Source: Deltaproteobacteria bacterium (GTDB lineage: Bacteria > Myxococcota_A > UBA9160 > UBA6930). From it: a stretch of 64,000 bases of DNA. The stretch's first letter is position 1. Every line of letters starts with the position of its first letter. Position numbers and translations under genes: made by a program. Below are positions 34,912-44,070 of this stretch, piece by piece. Below the pieces are notes generated by a model that made no database searches, was not told the DNA's origin, and saw only the letters and a list, made by a program, of their open reading frames with translations. The DNA lies in the NCBI GenBank assembly GCA_028817435.1, contig JAPPPQ010000015.1:1-64000 (forward strand), given 5' to 3'.

Positions 34912-36585
34912 TCAGCCCGTCTCTGCCGCCGGAGGGCTTAGCAGGGTGGGCAGGCCCTCTTGCACCCGGTCGTTTTCGCGCTCTGCCCGGCGGAACACAG
35001 ACTCTGCCAGCGGCAGGCGCGGCCGCTGTCCCGCCAGCAAATCTTCGATGGTGGCGATTTGTATGCGCGGAATGCCGCCGAAGTGCGCACTCTCGTAGAT
35101 TCCTGCGGCCGCAGCTTCTGCGCGCATTGGTGCAGTTGGCTCTTTCAATGTGACAAAGATGCCGAGCGGCGCGTTTTCGCGCTCCATCACACCCTTCAAA
35201 TCGCGGATCATCGCAACCCCGATATTTGCGCCGCCCTTTACCGAAACGATGACGCGGCCGGTGCGGCGCTTGTCTTCGCGGAAATAAATCAACCCGTCTA
35301 TGCCGCCGTCTGCGCCTTTCTTCTGGGCCTGGTAGGGAATTGCGTCGAGCAGCGAGAGCGCCCACCACTGAAACTGGTATTTGTCCCGGGCAGCCAGGGC
35401 CTTCGCTCCGGCGATATCCTTCGGCGTTCCGTGGACTTCGTAGTGCACACCCGGGAAGGCGTCTTTCAGGCGCTTTTCCACCAGCGAAATGGCGAGATGG
35501 GTGATGTCCATGCCAATCCAGGCGCGCTGCAATTTTTGCGCGGCGTGCACCGTGGTGCCGCAGCCACAGAAAGGATCCAGGATGAGATCGCCGGGACTGG
35601 AACTGGTTTCAATGATGCGTTCGAGCAGCGCCAGCGGTTTCTGCGTCCGGTAGCCCAGCCGCTCCCGCGCCTGGGAATTGATGGGGGCGATGTCGTCCCA
35701 CAGCGCCTGCAGGGGCGCTCCCTTGGCCTCGTCCAGATAGCGCTTCAAGCGAATCCCGCCGCTGCGCGTGAAGTGCAGGCGATTTTCCCGATGCAGACGC
35801 CGCATGGTTTCGATGGGGTAGCGCCACAGCGAAGTGACGCCCTCGAATTCGTATTCGTAGCCGCCGCCCGAGAGGCCCTTCGCCGTCAGATTGTCGTCCT
35901 GCCATTTTCGCCCGTCCGGGTCGGAGAAGCGAAAACGCTTCAGATATTTCTCCGTGTATTGCGCATGAACGGAATTCCAGGTGCGCTGCTCGCTCTTTCC
36001 GTAGAAAAGCAGGGTGTCTGTGTTGCGGCCAAAGCGCCTGGAATCGCTGTGCGCCGAAGTTCGCTTCCATGTCACTTCGTTCAGGAAGTGGCGCGCGCCG
36101 AATATGGCGTCCATCAGTATCTTCAGGTAGTGACTGGCCGTTGAGTCGCAGTGCAGGTAAATGGAGCCCTCGAGTTTCAGAACGCGATGCAATTCCAGCA
36201 GCCGCACGGCCATCATCACCAGATAGGCCATCATGTCGTTCACACCGAGGAAAGAGCGCATGGCCCGCACCATTTCGGAAACCTGCGTGTTTCCGCTTTT
36301 CAGAATCTCCGCGTAAGCGCGCTCGCTCTCGTTTCCCCAGTGCCAGGTATCCTCGAAAGCGAGAACCTGTGACTGGCTCTTACCCCCCCCCCCCCCAGGG
36401 GAGAATTCGCTAAACAAAACATTGTAGTTGGCGTTGCTGTTGAAAGGCGGATCCAGGTAAATCAAATCCACGCTCTCGCTGGAGATGGCATCGCGCAGCA
36501 CGGCGAGATTGTCTCCGTAGTAGAGGCGGTTTGCGGGCGGGGTTTCCACGGGGGCAAGGGTATCGCCCCCGCGCGCCGCCCGCAC
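34912..36585 (-). CDS. Beta-class site-specific DNA (adenine/cytosine-N4) methyltransferase fused to C-terminal Mrr-like PD-(D/E)XK domain
   Basis: DLIYLDPPFNSNANYNVLF (catalytic DPPF), LDPFCGCGTTVHAA (SAM binding), C-terminal GADGGIDGLIYFREDKRRTGRVIVSVKGG. Confidence 0.88.
   Translation of the reverse strand: MRAARGGDTLAPVETPPANRLYYGDNLAVLRDAISSESVDLIYLDPPFNSNANYNVLFSEFSPGGGGGKSQSQVLAFEDTWHWGNESERAYAEILKSGNTQVSEMVRAMRSFLGVNDMMAYLVMMAVRLLELHRVLKLEGSIYLHCDSTASHYLKILMDAIFGARHFLNEVTWKRTSAHSDSRRFGRNTDTLLFYGKSEQRTWNSVHAQYTEKYLKRFRFSDPDGRKWQDDNLTAKGLSGGGYEYEFEGVTSLWRYPIETMRRLHRENRLHFTRSGGIRLKRYLDEAKGAPLQALWDDIAPINSQARERLGYRTQKPLALLERIIETSSSPGDLILDPFCGCGTTVHAAQKLQRAWIGMDITHLAISLVEKRLKDAFPGVHYEVHGTPKDIAGAKALAARDKYQFQWWALSLLDAIPYQAQKKGADGGIDGLIYFREDKRRTGRVIVSVKGGANIGVAMIRDLKGVMERENAPLGIFVTLKEPTAPMRAEAAAAGIYESAHFGGIPRIQIATIEDLLAGQRPRLPLAESVFRRAERENDRVQEGLPTLLSPPAAETG
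36383..36396. repeat. Poly-C(14) tract (poly-G on coding strand) inside the methyltransferase reading frame
   Basis: gctctta-CCCCCCCCCCCCCC-aggggagaattc; encodes the GGGGG run in EFSPGGGGGKSQSQ. Confidence 0.95.
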
Positions 36586-36617
36586 AATCGCCTATTCTCC
36601 ACCGGGCGGGAGGTGCG

Positions 36618-37163
36618 GTGAAGATTTTCGAGGCGCTGGACGAGGCGCTGTGCGAGTGGATCGCGCGGCAGCGGGTGTTCTTCGTGGCGACGGCGCCGGG
36701 GGGCGCGGCGGGGCATATCAATTGCTCGCCCAAGGGACTCGATTCGCTGCGCGTGCTGGGGCCGCGCGAGGTGGCCTATCTGGATTTCACCGGCAGCGGC
36801 GCGGAGACCATCGCCCATTTGCGCGACAACGGGCGCATTGTGCTGATGTTCTGCGCCTTCGAAGGGCCGCCGCGCATTTTGCGCCTGCACGGCCGCGGCG
36901 AAGCGGTCGAGCCGCCGCACCCCGATTACCCGGCGCTTGCCGCGCGCTTGCCGCGCGCCGCCGAGCCGCGCTGCATTGTGCGCGTGGCGGTGCAGCGCAT
37001 CGCCGATAGCTGCGGCTACGGCGTGCCGCTCATGTCTTTCGAGGCAGAGCGCGCGCAGCTTCCCGCCTGGTGCGAGCGCAAGGGCCCGGACGGGCTGCGC
37101 GATTACCAGCGCGCCCACAACCTCCAGAGCCTCGACGGCCTTCCCGCTCTGCGCGGCGGATGA
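36618..37163 (+). CDS. Pyridoxamine 5'-phosphate oxidase-like flavin-binding protein
   Basis: FFVATAPGGAAGHINCSPKGLDSLRVLGPREVAYLDFTGSGAETIAHLRDNGRIVLMF; GTG start. Confidence 0.85.
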   Translation: MKIFEALDEALCEWIARQRVFFVATAPGGAAGHINCSPKGLDSLRVLGPREVAYLDFTGSGAETIAHLRDNGRIVLMFCAFEGPPRILRLHGRGEAVEPPHPDYPALAARLPRAAEPRCIVRVAVQRIADSCGYGVPLMSFEAERAQLPAWCERKGPDGLRDYQRAHNLQSLDGLPALRGG

Positions 37164-37169
37164 GCGCCG

Positions 37170-38771
37170 TCAGCGCTTCGCGCTTTCGGCTTCGGCGTAG
37201 AGGCGCAGGGCGCGGGCGCCGCCCCGGAAGTGCAGGGCGTGCAGGCCGCGCTGCTGCATACGCTCGGCCAAGTGGGCGCTCTTCAGGCCGAACTCGCAGT
37301 AGAGCAGGTAGCTGCGCCCGGTGGCGAAGGCGGAGTGGGCGTCCAGGGCGCGGGCGAAATCGAGCTGCAGCGCGCCGGGGTAGTGCCAGCGCTCGAACTC
37401 CGGGCGGCTGCGCAGATCCAGCACCACCGCGCCGGGGGGCACCGCGCAGGTCTCAATCTCCGGCAGGCCGGTCTCTTCGGGATCCACGCTGCGCAGGTCC
37501 AGGCGCTCCCGCGCCGCCACCGCCCTGGCCAGCAGCGCGGGGTCCAGCTCCGCCTCTTGGTCTTCGATGATGGCGCGGCGCGCGGCGGTGGTGGGGCGGC
37601 GCGGAACCAGCGCGCAGTATTCATCCACCACGGCGGAGAGCGGGCCGGTGCCGATGCGGTTCGCCAGCGCGATGATCTCGTCCTTGTTCGCGCCTACCAG
37701 CGGGCGCAAAATGGGCAGCTCGCAAGCGGCGCCGATGGTCTGCAGGTTGGCGAGAGTTTGCGAGGACACCTGCCCCAGCGCCTCGCCGGTGGCGATGGCG
37801 CGTGCGCCGGTCTCCGTTGCCACGGCTTCGGCGGCGCGCAGCATTTGCCGCTTCAGAATTACCTGCCAGTAGCGCGGCTCGGTCTTCGCCTGCAGCTCGC
37901 GCGATACTTCCCCGAAATCAATGGCGTGCAGCACCGGGCGCGCGCCGTAGTTCCAGGCGCGGGCCAGCGCGTGCACCACCCGCAGCGCGCCGAGCCGATG
38001 GCCGAAGCCGCCCAGGTTGCAGAAGATGTATTCCAGCTCGATTCCGCGCCGCGCGAGCTGCCAGGCGGCCACCGGCGAATCGAAGCCGCCTGAAACCAGC
38101 GCGGCGGCGCGGCCGCCGCTGCCCAGCGGCAGGCCGCCCGGCCCCGGGAGGCTGTCGCAGAAGAAGTAGGCGCTGCCCTCGTAGAGCTCGACGCCGCAGG
38201 TCACCTCCGGGTCGCCCAGATCTACCCGCGCCGCGCCGGGCCGCAGCCGCTCGCCCAGCGCAATCTCCACCTCGCGCCCGCGAAAATGGCCGCGCCCCCG
38301 GCCCGCGCGGCCGCCCACGCGCCGGGCGCGCACGGCGAAGCGCCGCCCGGCCACGCGCCCGGCGAAGTGCCGCGCGCCCTGCTCCACCACCTCCGCCAGG
38401 CTCGCCGCCGGGCCGCGCCAGGCGGGGGAGACCGATTGCAGGCCGAAGACATGGGCCAGCGCCGCCGCCGCGGCCGGGGCGGCCCCGGCGTCCCGGACGC
38501 GCACGAAGAGGCGGTCGTGGCGGCGCAGCGCCTCTCCCGCCAGGCCCTCGCAGGCCAGGGCGTCGCGGATGTTGTGCAGCAGCCGTGCTGCAAACTGCCG
38601 CCGCGTCCCCCGGGCCTTGGTCGAGACCTCGCCGGAGAGGCGCAGCAGCACCAGCGCTCCCTGCGAATCCCCTGCCACCCGGGCAGAGTAGGCGCGCCCC
38701 GCGCCCTCCGCCGCGCCCGGCCTTCCCGCCGGGGGGGCCGCCCCCTGCCGGGCCCTTTGCGGCGGCCTCAT
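37170..38771 (-). CDS. thiI: tRNA 4-thiouridine synthetase ThiI with C-terminal rhodanese domain
   Basis: LVSGGFDSPVAAWQLARRGIELEYIFCNLGG, VGANKDEIIALANRIGT, rhodanese LLYCEFGLKSAHLAERM. Confidence 0.9.
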   Translation of the reverse strand: MRPPQRARQGAAPPAGRPGAAEGAGRAYSARVAGDSQGALVLLRLSGEVSTKARGTRRQFAARLLHNIRDALACEGLAGEALRRHDRLFVRVRDAGAAPAAAAALAHVFGLQSVSPAWRGPAASLAEVVEQGARHFAGRVAGRRFAVRARRVGGRAGRGRGHFRGREVEIALGERLRPGAARVDLGDPEVTCGVELYEGSAYFFCDSLPGPGGLPLGSGGRAAALVSGGFDSPVAAWQLARRGIELEYIFCNLGGFGHRLGALRVVHALARAWNYGARPVLHAIDFGEVSRELQAKTEPRYWQVILKRQMLRAAEAVATETGARAIATGEALGQVSSQTLANLQTIGAACELPILRPLVGANKDEIIALANRIGTGPLSAVVDEYCALVPRRPTTAARRAIIEDQEAELDPALLARAVAARERLDLRSVDPEETGLPEIETCAVPPGAVVLDLRSRPEFERWHYPGALQLDFARALDAHSAFATGRSYLLYCEFGLKSAHLAERMQQRGLHALHFRGGARALRLYAEAESAKR

Positions 38772-38904
38772 TTTTCCCCTTGCGCGCGGCGGCCAAAGGG
38801 CAGACAATAGGGGGCAGCGGGCGCCTCGGCGGGCCACCCCCCGGCCACGGCGAGGCAAGGCGCAGCGGGCGCCGCCGGTTCATCGGGGGACCGGGAGACG
38901 AGCG

Positions 38905-39393
38905 GTGAAGCACTTCAATCCCTTCAAGTGGGCCCTTCTCGCAATGGTTGTGGTGGGACTCGGCGCGGGCTGCGTCGTGCCGCCGGCCGATACCGGCGAG
39001 TTCCAGACCGGATTCGACCAGGAGGCCGAGGAGTCCACCCCCACCCCCACCCGGGAAGTGGCGGACCTTTCGGCGATCTACTTCGACTTCGACCGGTCGC
39101 GGATCCGCGACGATCAGAAGCCCACCCTGCGCGAGAATGTCGCCGTGATTCAGGAGGCGTCCTGGAAGGTCGTCGTCGAGGGACACTGCGACGAGCGGGG
39201 CAGCGACGAATACAACCTCGCCCTGGGCGAGCGCCGCGCCAATGCGGTGCGCCAGTATCTGGTGGACAGCGGCGTGGAGCGCGGGCGCATTGACACCGTG
39301 AGCTACGGCGAAGCGCGCCCGGCGGTGCAGGGCAACGGCGAGGCGGTGTGGAGCTACAACCGCCGCGCCGAATTCCGCATGGTGGAGGAGTAG
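38905..39393 (+). CDS. pal: Peptidoglycan-associated lipoprotein Pal/OmpA family
   Basis: Lipobox AMVVVGLGAGC, IYFDFDRSRIRDDQ, VEGHCDERGSDEYNLALGERRA. Confidence 0.92.
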   Translation: MKHFNPFKWALLAMVVVGLGAGCVVPPADTGEFQTGFDQEAEESTPTPTREVADLSAIYFDFDRSRIRDDQKPTLRENVAVIQEASWKVVVEGHCDERGSDEYNLALGERRANAVRQYLVDSGVERGRIDTVSYGEARPAVQGNGEAVWSYNRRAEFRMVEE

Positions 39394-39423
39394 GCCGGCG
39401 GCGCACCCGGCGCCAATCCCACC

Positions 39424-41070
39424 ATGCCGGTTCACGGCGGAAAGCTCGCAGCGCGCGCGCTTCGGGAGGCGGGCGTGGATGTGGTCTTCACCCTCTCGGG
39501 CGGCCACATCATGCCCCTCTATGACGGCTGCCTGGACGAAGGCATCCGCGTGGTGGATGTGCGCCACGAGCAGGCTGCGGTGCACGCCGCCGACAGCTGG
39601 GCGCGCTGCAACCCGGGCCGGGTGGGCGTGGCGGCCATTACGGCGGGGCCCGGCGTCACCGATGGCGTGACGGGCATCGCCAACGCCTGGCGGGCCAACT
39701 CTCCCATCCTCGTTTTCGGCGGACAGGGGCCGTTTGAGAATCTGCGCCGGGGCTCGCTGCAGGAGATGGACCACCTGGGCGTGGTGCGCCCCATCACCAA
39801 GTTCTGCGACGCCGTCTATCAGACCCGGCGCATTCCCGAGTTCGTCGAGCTGGCGGTGCGCCATGCCGTTTCGGGCGTTCCCGGCCCGGCCTATCTGGAG
39901 ATTCCCATGGATGTGTTCATGGGTTCCGCCGAATGGGAAGAGGCGCCGGTGCCGAAGATCCGCTGCGAGGCGCCGCGCATTTCGCCGCACCGGGACGATG
40001 TCCGCCGCGCACTGGAAGTGCTGGCCGGCGCGCGCCGCCCGGTGCTGATGGCCGGCACCAGCGTCAAGTGGTCCCGCGCCGCCGCGGCCATGAACCGCTT
40101 CATTGCCGAAACGCATGTGCCCACCTACACCAACGGCATGGGCCGCGGCACGGTGCCGCCGGATTCCCCGGAGTTTCTGAACCGCTCCCGGCGCGAGGCG
40201 CTGAAGCAGAGCGACTGCGTCGTGCTGGCCGGCACCCTGCTCGATTTCCGGCTGCGCTTCGGCCGCGCCATCCCGGAGCAGGCGAAGATTGTGCAGCTCG
40301 AGCTGGACAACACGCTGATCGGCCAGAATCGCCAGACCGATGTGCCGCTGGTGGGAAACTTGGCCGGCAGCTTCGAAATGCTGATTGAGGAGATGAAGAA
40401 CCAGAGCCTGCACTTCGATTTCTCGGCTTGGCGCGATGAATTGCGCGCCGTGGAGAACGAGGCCGAGGCGCGGGCCGAGGCGGCGCTGCACAGCGACGAA
40501 TCTCCCGTGGATCCGCAGCGCATGTGCCGCGAGCTGCGCGACTGGCTCGACACGCTGCGCGATCCCATCGTAATCGGCGATGGCGGCGATATCGTCGCAA
40601 CGGCCGCGAAGATTCTCCCGGTGCGCGGCGAAGGCGCGTGGATGGATCCGGGGCCGCTCGGCACCCTCGGCGTCGGCATGCCCTTTGCCATTGCGGCCAA
40701 GCTCGCGCATCCCAAGCGGCCGGTGGTCATCGTCTATGGCGATGGCTCCTTCGGCTTCAACGGCTTCGAATACGACACCGCCGTCCGCTTTGAGCTGCCC
40801 ATCATCGGCATCGTCGGCAACGACGGCGCATGGGGGCAGATGATGCGCCCGCAGCTCAACCTCTACGGCGAGGACCGGCTGGCCGCGGTGCTGCTGCAGC
40901 GCACCCGCTACGACAAGGTGGTGGAGGCCCTCGGCGGGCACGGCGAGTATGTCACCGCGCCCGGCGAAATCCGCCCCGCGCTGGAGCGCGCCGCCGCTTC
41001 GGGCAAGCCCGCCCTGGTGAATGTGGAGATTCGCCAGGACCGCGAATTCAAGGGCGGCATCTACGTCTGA
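39424..41070 (+). CDS. Thiamine-pyrophosphate-dependent enzyme (acetolactate synthase/2-hydroxyacyl-CoA lyase-like)
   Basis: VFTLSGGHIMPLYDG, AGPGVTDGVTGIANAW, GDGSFGFNGFEYDTAVRFELPIIGIVGNDGAWG. Confidence 0.85.
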   Translation: MPVHGGKLAARALREAGVDVVFTLSGGHIMPLYDGCLDEGIRVVDVRHEQAAVHAADSWARCNPGRVGVAAITAGPGVTDGVTGIANAWRANSPILVFGGQGPFENLRRGSLQEMDHLGVVRPITKFCDAVYQTRRIPEFVELAVRHAVSGVPGPAYLEIPMDVFMGSAEWEEAPVPKIRCEAPRISPHRDDVRRALEVLAGARRPVLMAGTSVKWSRAAAAMNRFIAETHVPTYTNGMGRGTVPPDSPEFLNRSRREALKQSDCVVLAGTLLDFRLRFGRAIPEQAKIVQLELDNTLIGQNRQTDVPLVGNLAGSFEMLIEEMKNQSLHFDFSAWRDELRAVENEAEARAEAALHSDESPVDPQRMCRELRDWLDTLRDPIVIGDGGDIVATAAKILPVRGEGAWMDPGPLGTLGVGMPFAIAAKLAHPKRPVVIVYGDGSFGFNGFEYDTAVRFELPIIGIVGNDGAWGQMMRPQLNLYGEDRLAAVLLQRTRYDKVVEALGGHGEYVTAPGEIRPALERAAASGKPALVNVEIRQDREFKGGIYV

Positions 41071-41084
41071 TTGCGAGGCGATCC

Positions 41085-44039
41085 TTGGCCCGCGCTGCTG
41101 AGCCCGGCGCGCCGGATGCGGCGTTGCAGCGCAGCGAGACCCATCTCGCGGCGCTGGCGGTTTCCGGCGACGCCTTGCCGAAGCTGGCCGCTCACTGCGG
41201 CCCGCTGGCCGTGGTGGATCTCGAGACCACGGGACTCTCGCCCCGGGACGGCGCGGAAATTCTGGAGTTCGGCGCGCTGCTGGTGGAGCCGGACGCGGCG
41301 CAGGGCACCACGCTGACCGCTCTGCTGCGCCCGCAGTCGCCGCTGCCCCGCGCCGTCGCGCGGCTCACCGGCCTTGGCGAAGCAGATCTGCGCACTGCCC
41401 CGCCGCTGTCCGCGCTGCGCGGCGAAATTCGCGCCGCCCTTTCCGGGCGGACACTGGTGGCCCACAACGCGGCATTCGAGCGCAGTTTCCTCTCCCACCA
41501 TATTGACGCGAAGCTGGCCGACGCCGTCTATCTCGACACCCTGGACCTGCTCGCCCTGACTCATCCCGACGCGCCGGATCTGCGCCTCGAATCTTTCACG
41601 CGCCGGCTGCTCGGCAGCGAGGAGCACCACCGCGCGCTGTGCGACGCCCTCGACACGGCCCGGGTGATGGCGGTGGTGGGCGCGGGCGCAGCGCGGGGCG
41701 AGCCGCGCTATCGCACCGCCCGCCACGCGCTCGAGAGCTACGCCCCGGATTCTCCCTGGCTGGCGCTGCTCGGCGGCGCAAAATCCACAGGCGGTGCATG
41801 GCAACGGGCGCTGGGCCGCGCGCAGGTGCTGCGCGAGTCCGCGCCGCCGGACGGCGCTTACTCCGAGCCGGGCGAATCCGGTTCCGCGCCCCGCGAAGAG
41901 TCGCCGCGCAACGAGTCGCCGCGCGAAGCGGAGGCGCCGGGCGTCTTCGCCGAAATTGCACCCAGCGCGGAATCCCCCGTGCCCTTCGACGAAGACGCCA
42001 TTGCCGCCGCGCTCGAGGCCGAGGCCCGCGTCCGCCGCTACTTCCCGAACTACAAGCTGCGCCCGGCGCAGATTGAGTTGGCGCGGCGCTTTGCGCGCAA
42101 CTTCGAGCGCGGAGAGGTGCTGCTGGCCGAAGGCGGCACCGGCGTCGGCAAATCTCTCGCCTATCTCGCCGCGGCGATTCCCTTCGCCATGCAGTGCGCG
42201 GAGGGCGAATCGGGCCTGCCCATTCTCATCTCCACGCGCACCAAGTTGTTGCAGGATCAGCTCATGCAGCGCGATATCGCCGCGGCGGCGCAAATGTTGG
42301 GATACGCGGAATTGCGCGCCATGTCCATCAAGGGGCGCGCCAACTACACCTGCGCCCGGCGGCTGCGCGCGGTGCTGTCCGAGGGCGGCGATCAGAACAT
42401 CTTTGCCGAAGATCGGCTGGCCTACGCCGTGCTGGAAGCCAGCGCCCACACCCGCCGCCACGGCGAGCTCGGCAGTGTGCCCGCGGCGGTTTTGCGCCGC
42501 TATCGCTTGTTGCGCGGATTGCAGCGCCGCGCGGTGGCGGCGCGGGCCGGGCAATGCACCCGCGAACAATGCGCAAGAGAGCGCAGTTGTCCCATGGGCC
42601 GCCTGCGCAAGGCGCTGGACAGCGCGCATTTGGTGGTTTCCAACCACGATCTGCTGCTGCGCTGGCCTCCCGATTACCCCGAGTTCCAGCATGTCGTGGT
42701 GGACGAGGCCCACGATCTCTCCGCCGTGGCCGACGAGGTCTATGCCATTGAAGTTGCGCCCGAGCTGGTGCTGGAACTCTTCGACGAAGTTTTCGGCAGG
42801 CCCCCGCGCGGCCAGCGCCGCCGCGGCGAATCGCTGCTGCCCGCCGCGCGGCGCAGCGCGCTGGATGCAAGTGCCCGCGCTTGGCGGCGCGCGCTGAGCG
42901 CGGACTTTGTCGCGCTGGGCCGCGCGCTCGCAGAGCGCGCCGACAGCTTCGGCAAAATGGATGTGCGCGAAGACATGGATCCCGCGCTGGGCGGCGCGGC
43001 TTCCGCTTGCGCGGCGCGGCTGGAAGAGATTGCCGGGCGCGTGAAAAAGGAGTCGAAGGCGGGGACGGAGGATCACGGCCCGGCGCTGCAGCGGGCGGCG
43101 GAAGATTTGCGCGAGGCGGCTTCGGGTTTGCAGTTGGCCTTTGAGAAATCGCAGCCCGACGCCGTGGCTTCCTTTGAGAATCTCGGGCCGCCCCACAACC
43201 GCTGGCGGCTGGCGGTGCGCCGGGTGTCCCCGGCCGCCGAGTTTCACGACAAGTTCATGGACAAGCTGGATTCCTTTGCCGGCGTGTCGGCCAGCCTTTT
43301 TGTGGCGGGCGATGCGGGCGCGGCGCTCGGCGATCTGGACATCGAGGCCCGGGCGGGGGAGCGGTTGCAGCGCGCTTCGCTGCCGAGCCCCTTCGATTAC
43401 CGCGCCCATATGCGCGTGGCGGCGCTGCGCGGCGGCGCAGATCTGGTCTCCGAAACCACCGAGGTGCTCGAAATTCTGGCGCGGCAGCTCGGCGGCCGCA
43501 CCTTGGGCCTTTTCACCAGCCTGCGCCGCATGCGCCAGGTGGGCGATGAGCTCGCGCTGCGGCTGCGCGGCGACGGCCTGGAGATCATCGCGCCGCGCGG
43601 CGACGCCGACGATCCCGGTGCGCTGGTGGAGCGCTTCGCGCGCTCCGGCGGCGTGCTGCTCGGCGCGCGGCGTTTCTGGCAGGGCGTGGATTTGCGGGGC
43701 GACGCCCTGCAGGCGGTGGTGATCGAAAAGCTGCCCTTCGAGCCGCCGACGGAGCTGATGCGCCGCCGCCAGCAGCGCTTCGAAGAGGGCGGCGGCAACG
43801 CCTTCGAGCGCTACGGCCTGTGCCGCATGCTGCTGAACCTGAAGCAGATGACCGGGCGGCTGATCCGCAGCGAGCAGGACCGGGGCCTGGTGGTGATCGT
43901 CGAGGGCCGCACCGGGAAGTCCTACTTCCGCCGCTTGGGCGATGCGCTGCCCGAAGGCGTGGAGGTCGGCGTCACCACGGCCGGAGAGCTGGCGGCGCTG
44001 CTGGGCGAAGTGGGCATTGGCCCCGCCGGCCCGGCCTGA
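41085..44039 (+). CDS. DinG/XPD-like helicase with N-terminal DnaQ-type 3'-5' exonuclease domain
   Basis: Exo: VVDLETTGLSPRDGAEILEFGAL, HNAAFERSF, HHRALCDALDTARV; helicase: EGGTGVGKSLAYLAAAI, VVVDEAHDLS, Fe-S Cys (YTCARRL...QCTREQCARERSCPMG). Confidence 0.85.
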   Translation: MARAAEPGAPDAALQRSETHLAALAVSGDALPKLAAHCGPLAVVDLETTGLSPRDGAEILEFGALLVEPDAAQGTTLTALLRPQSPLPRAVARLTGLGEADLRTAPPLSALRGEIRAALSGRTLVAHNAAFERSFLSHHIDAKLADAVYLDTLDLLALTHPDAPDLRLESFTRRLLGSEEHHRALCDALDTARVMAVVGAGAARGEPRYRTARHALESYAPDSPWLALLGGAKSTGGAWQRALGRAQVLRESAPPDGAYSEPGESGSAPREESPRNESPREAEAPGVFAEIAPSAESPVPFDEDAIAAALEAEARVRRYFPNYKLRPAQIELARRFARNFERGEVLLAEGGTGVGKSLAYLAAAIPFAMQCAEGESGLPILISTRTKLLQDQLMQRDIAAAAQMLGYAELRAMSIKGRANYTCARRLRAVLSEGGDQNIFAEDRLAYAVLEASAHTRRHGELGSVPAAVLRRYRLLRGLQRRAVAARAGQCTREQCARERSCPMGRLRKALDSAHLVVSNHDLLLRWPPDYPEFQHVVVDEAHDLSAVADEVYAIEVAPELVLELFDEVFGRPPRGQRRRGESLLPAARRSALDASARAWRRALSADFVALGRALAERADSFGKMDVREDMDPALGGAASACAARLEEIAGRVKKESKAGTEDHGPALQRAAEDLREAASGLQLAFEKSQPDAVASFENLGPPHNRWRLAVRRVSPAAEFHDKFMDKLDSFAGVSASLFVAGDAGAALGDLDIEARAGERLQRASLPSPFDYRAHMRVAALRGGADLVSETTEVLEILARQLGGRTLGLFTSLRRMRQVGDELALRLRGDGLEIIAPRGDADDPGALVERFARSGGVLLGARRFWQGVDLRGDALQAVVIEKLPFEPPTELMRRRQQRFEEGGGNAFERYGLCRMLLNLKQMTGRLIRSEQDRGLVVIVEGRTGKSYFRRLGDALPEGVEVGVTTAGELAALLGEVGIGPAGPA

Positions 44040-44070
44040 TGCGGGTGTATGCTTGGGGCGGGAGGTCGCA

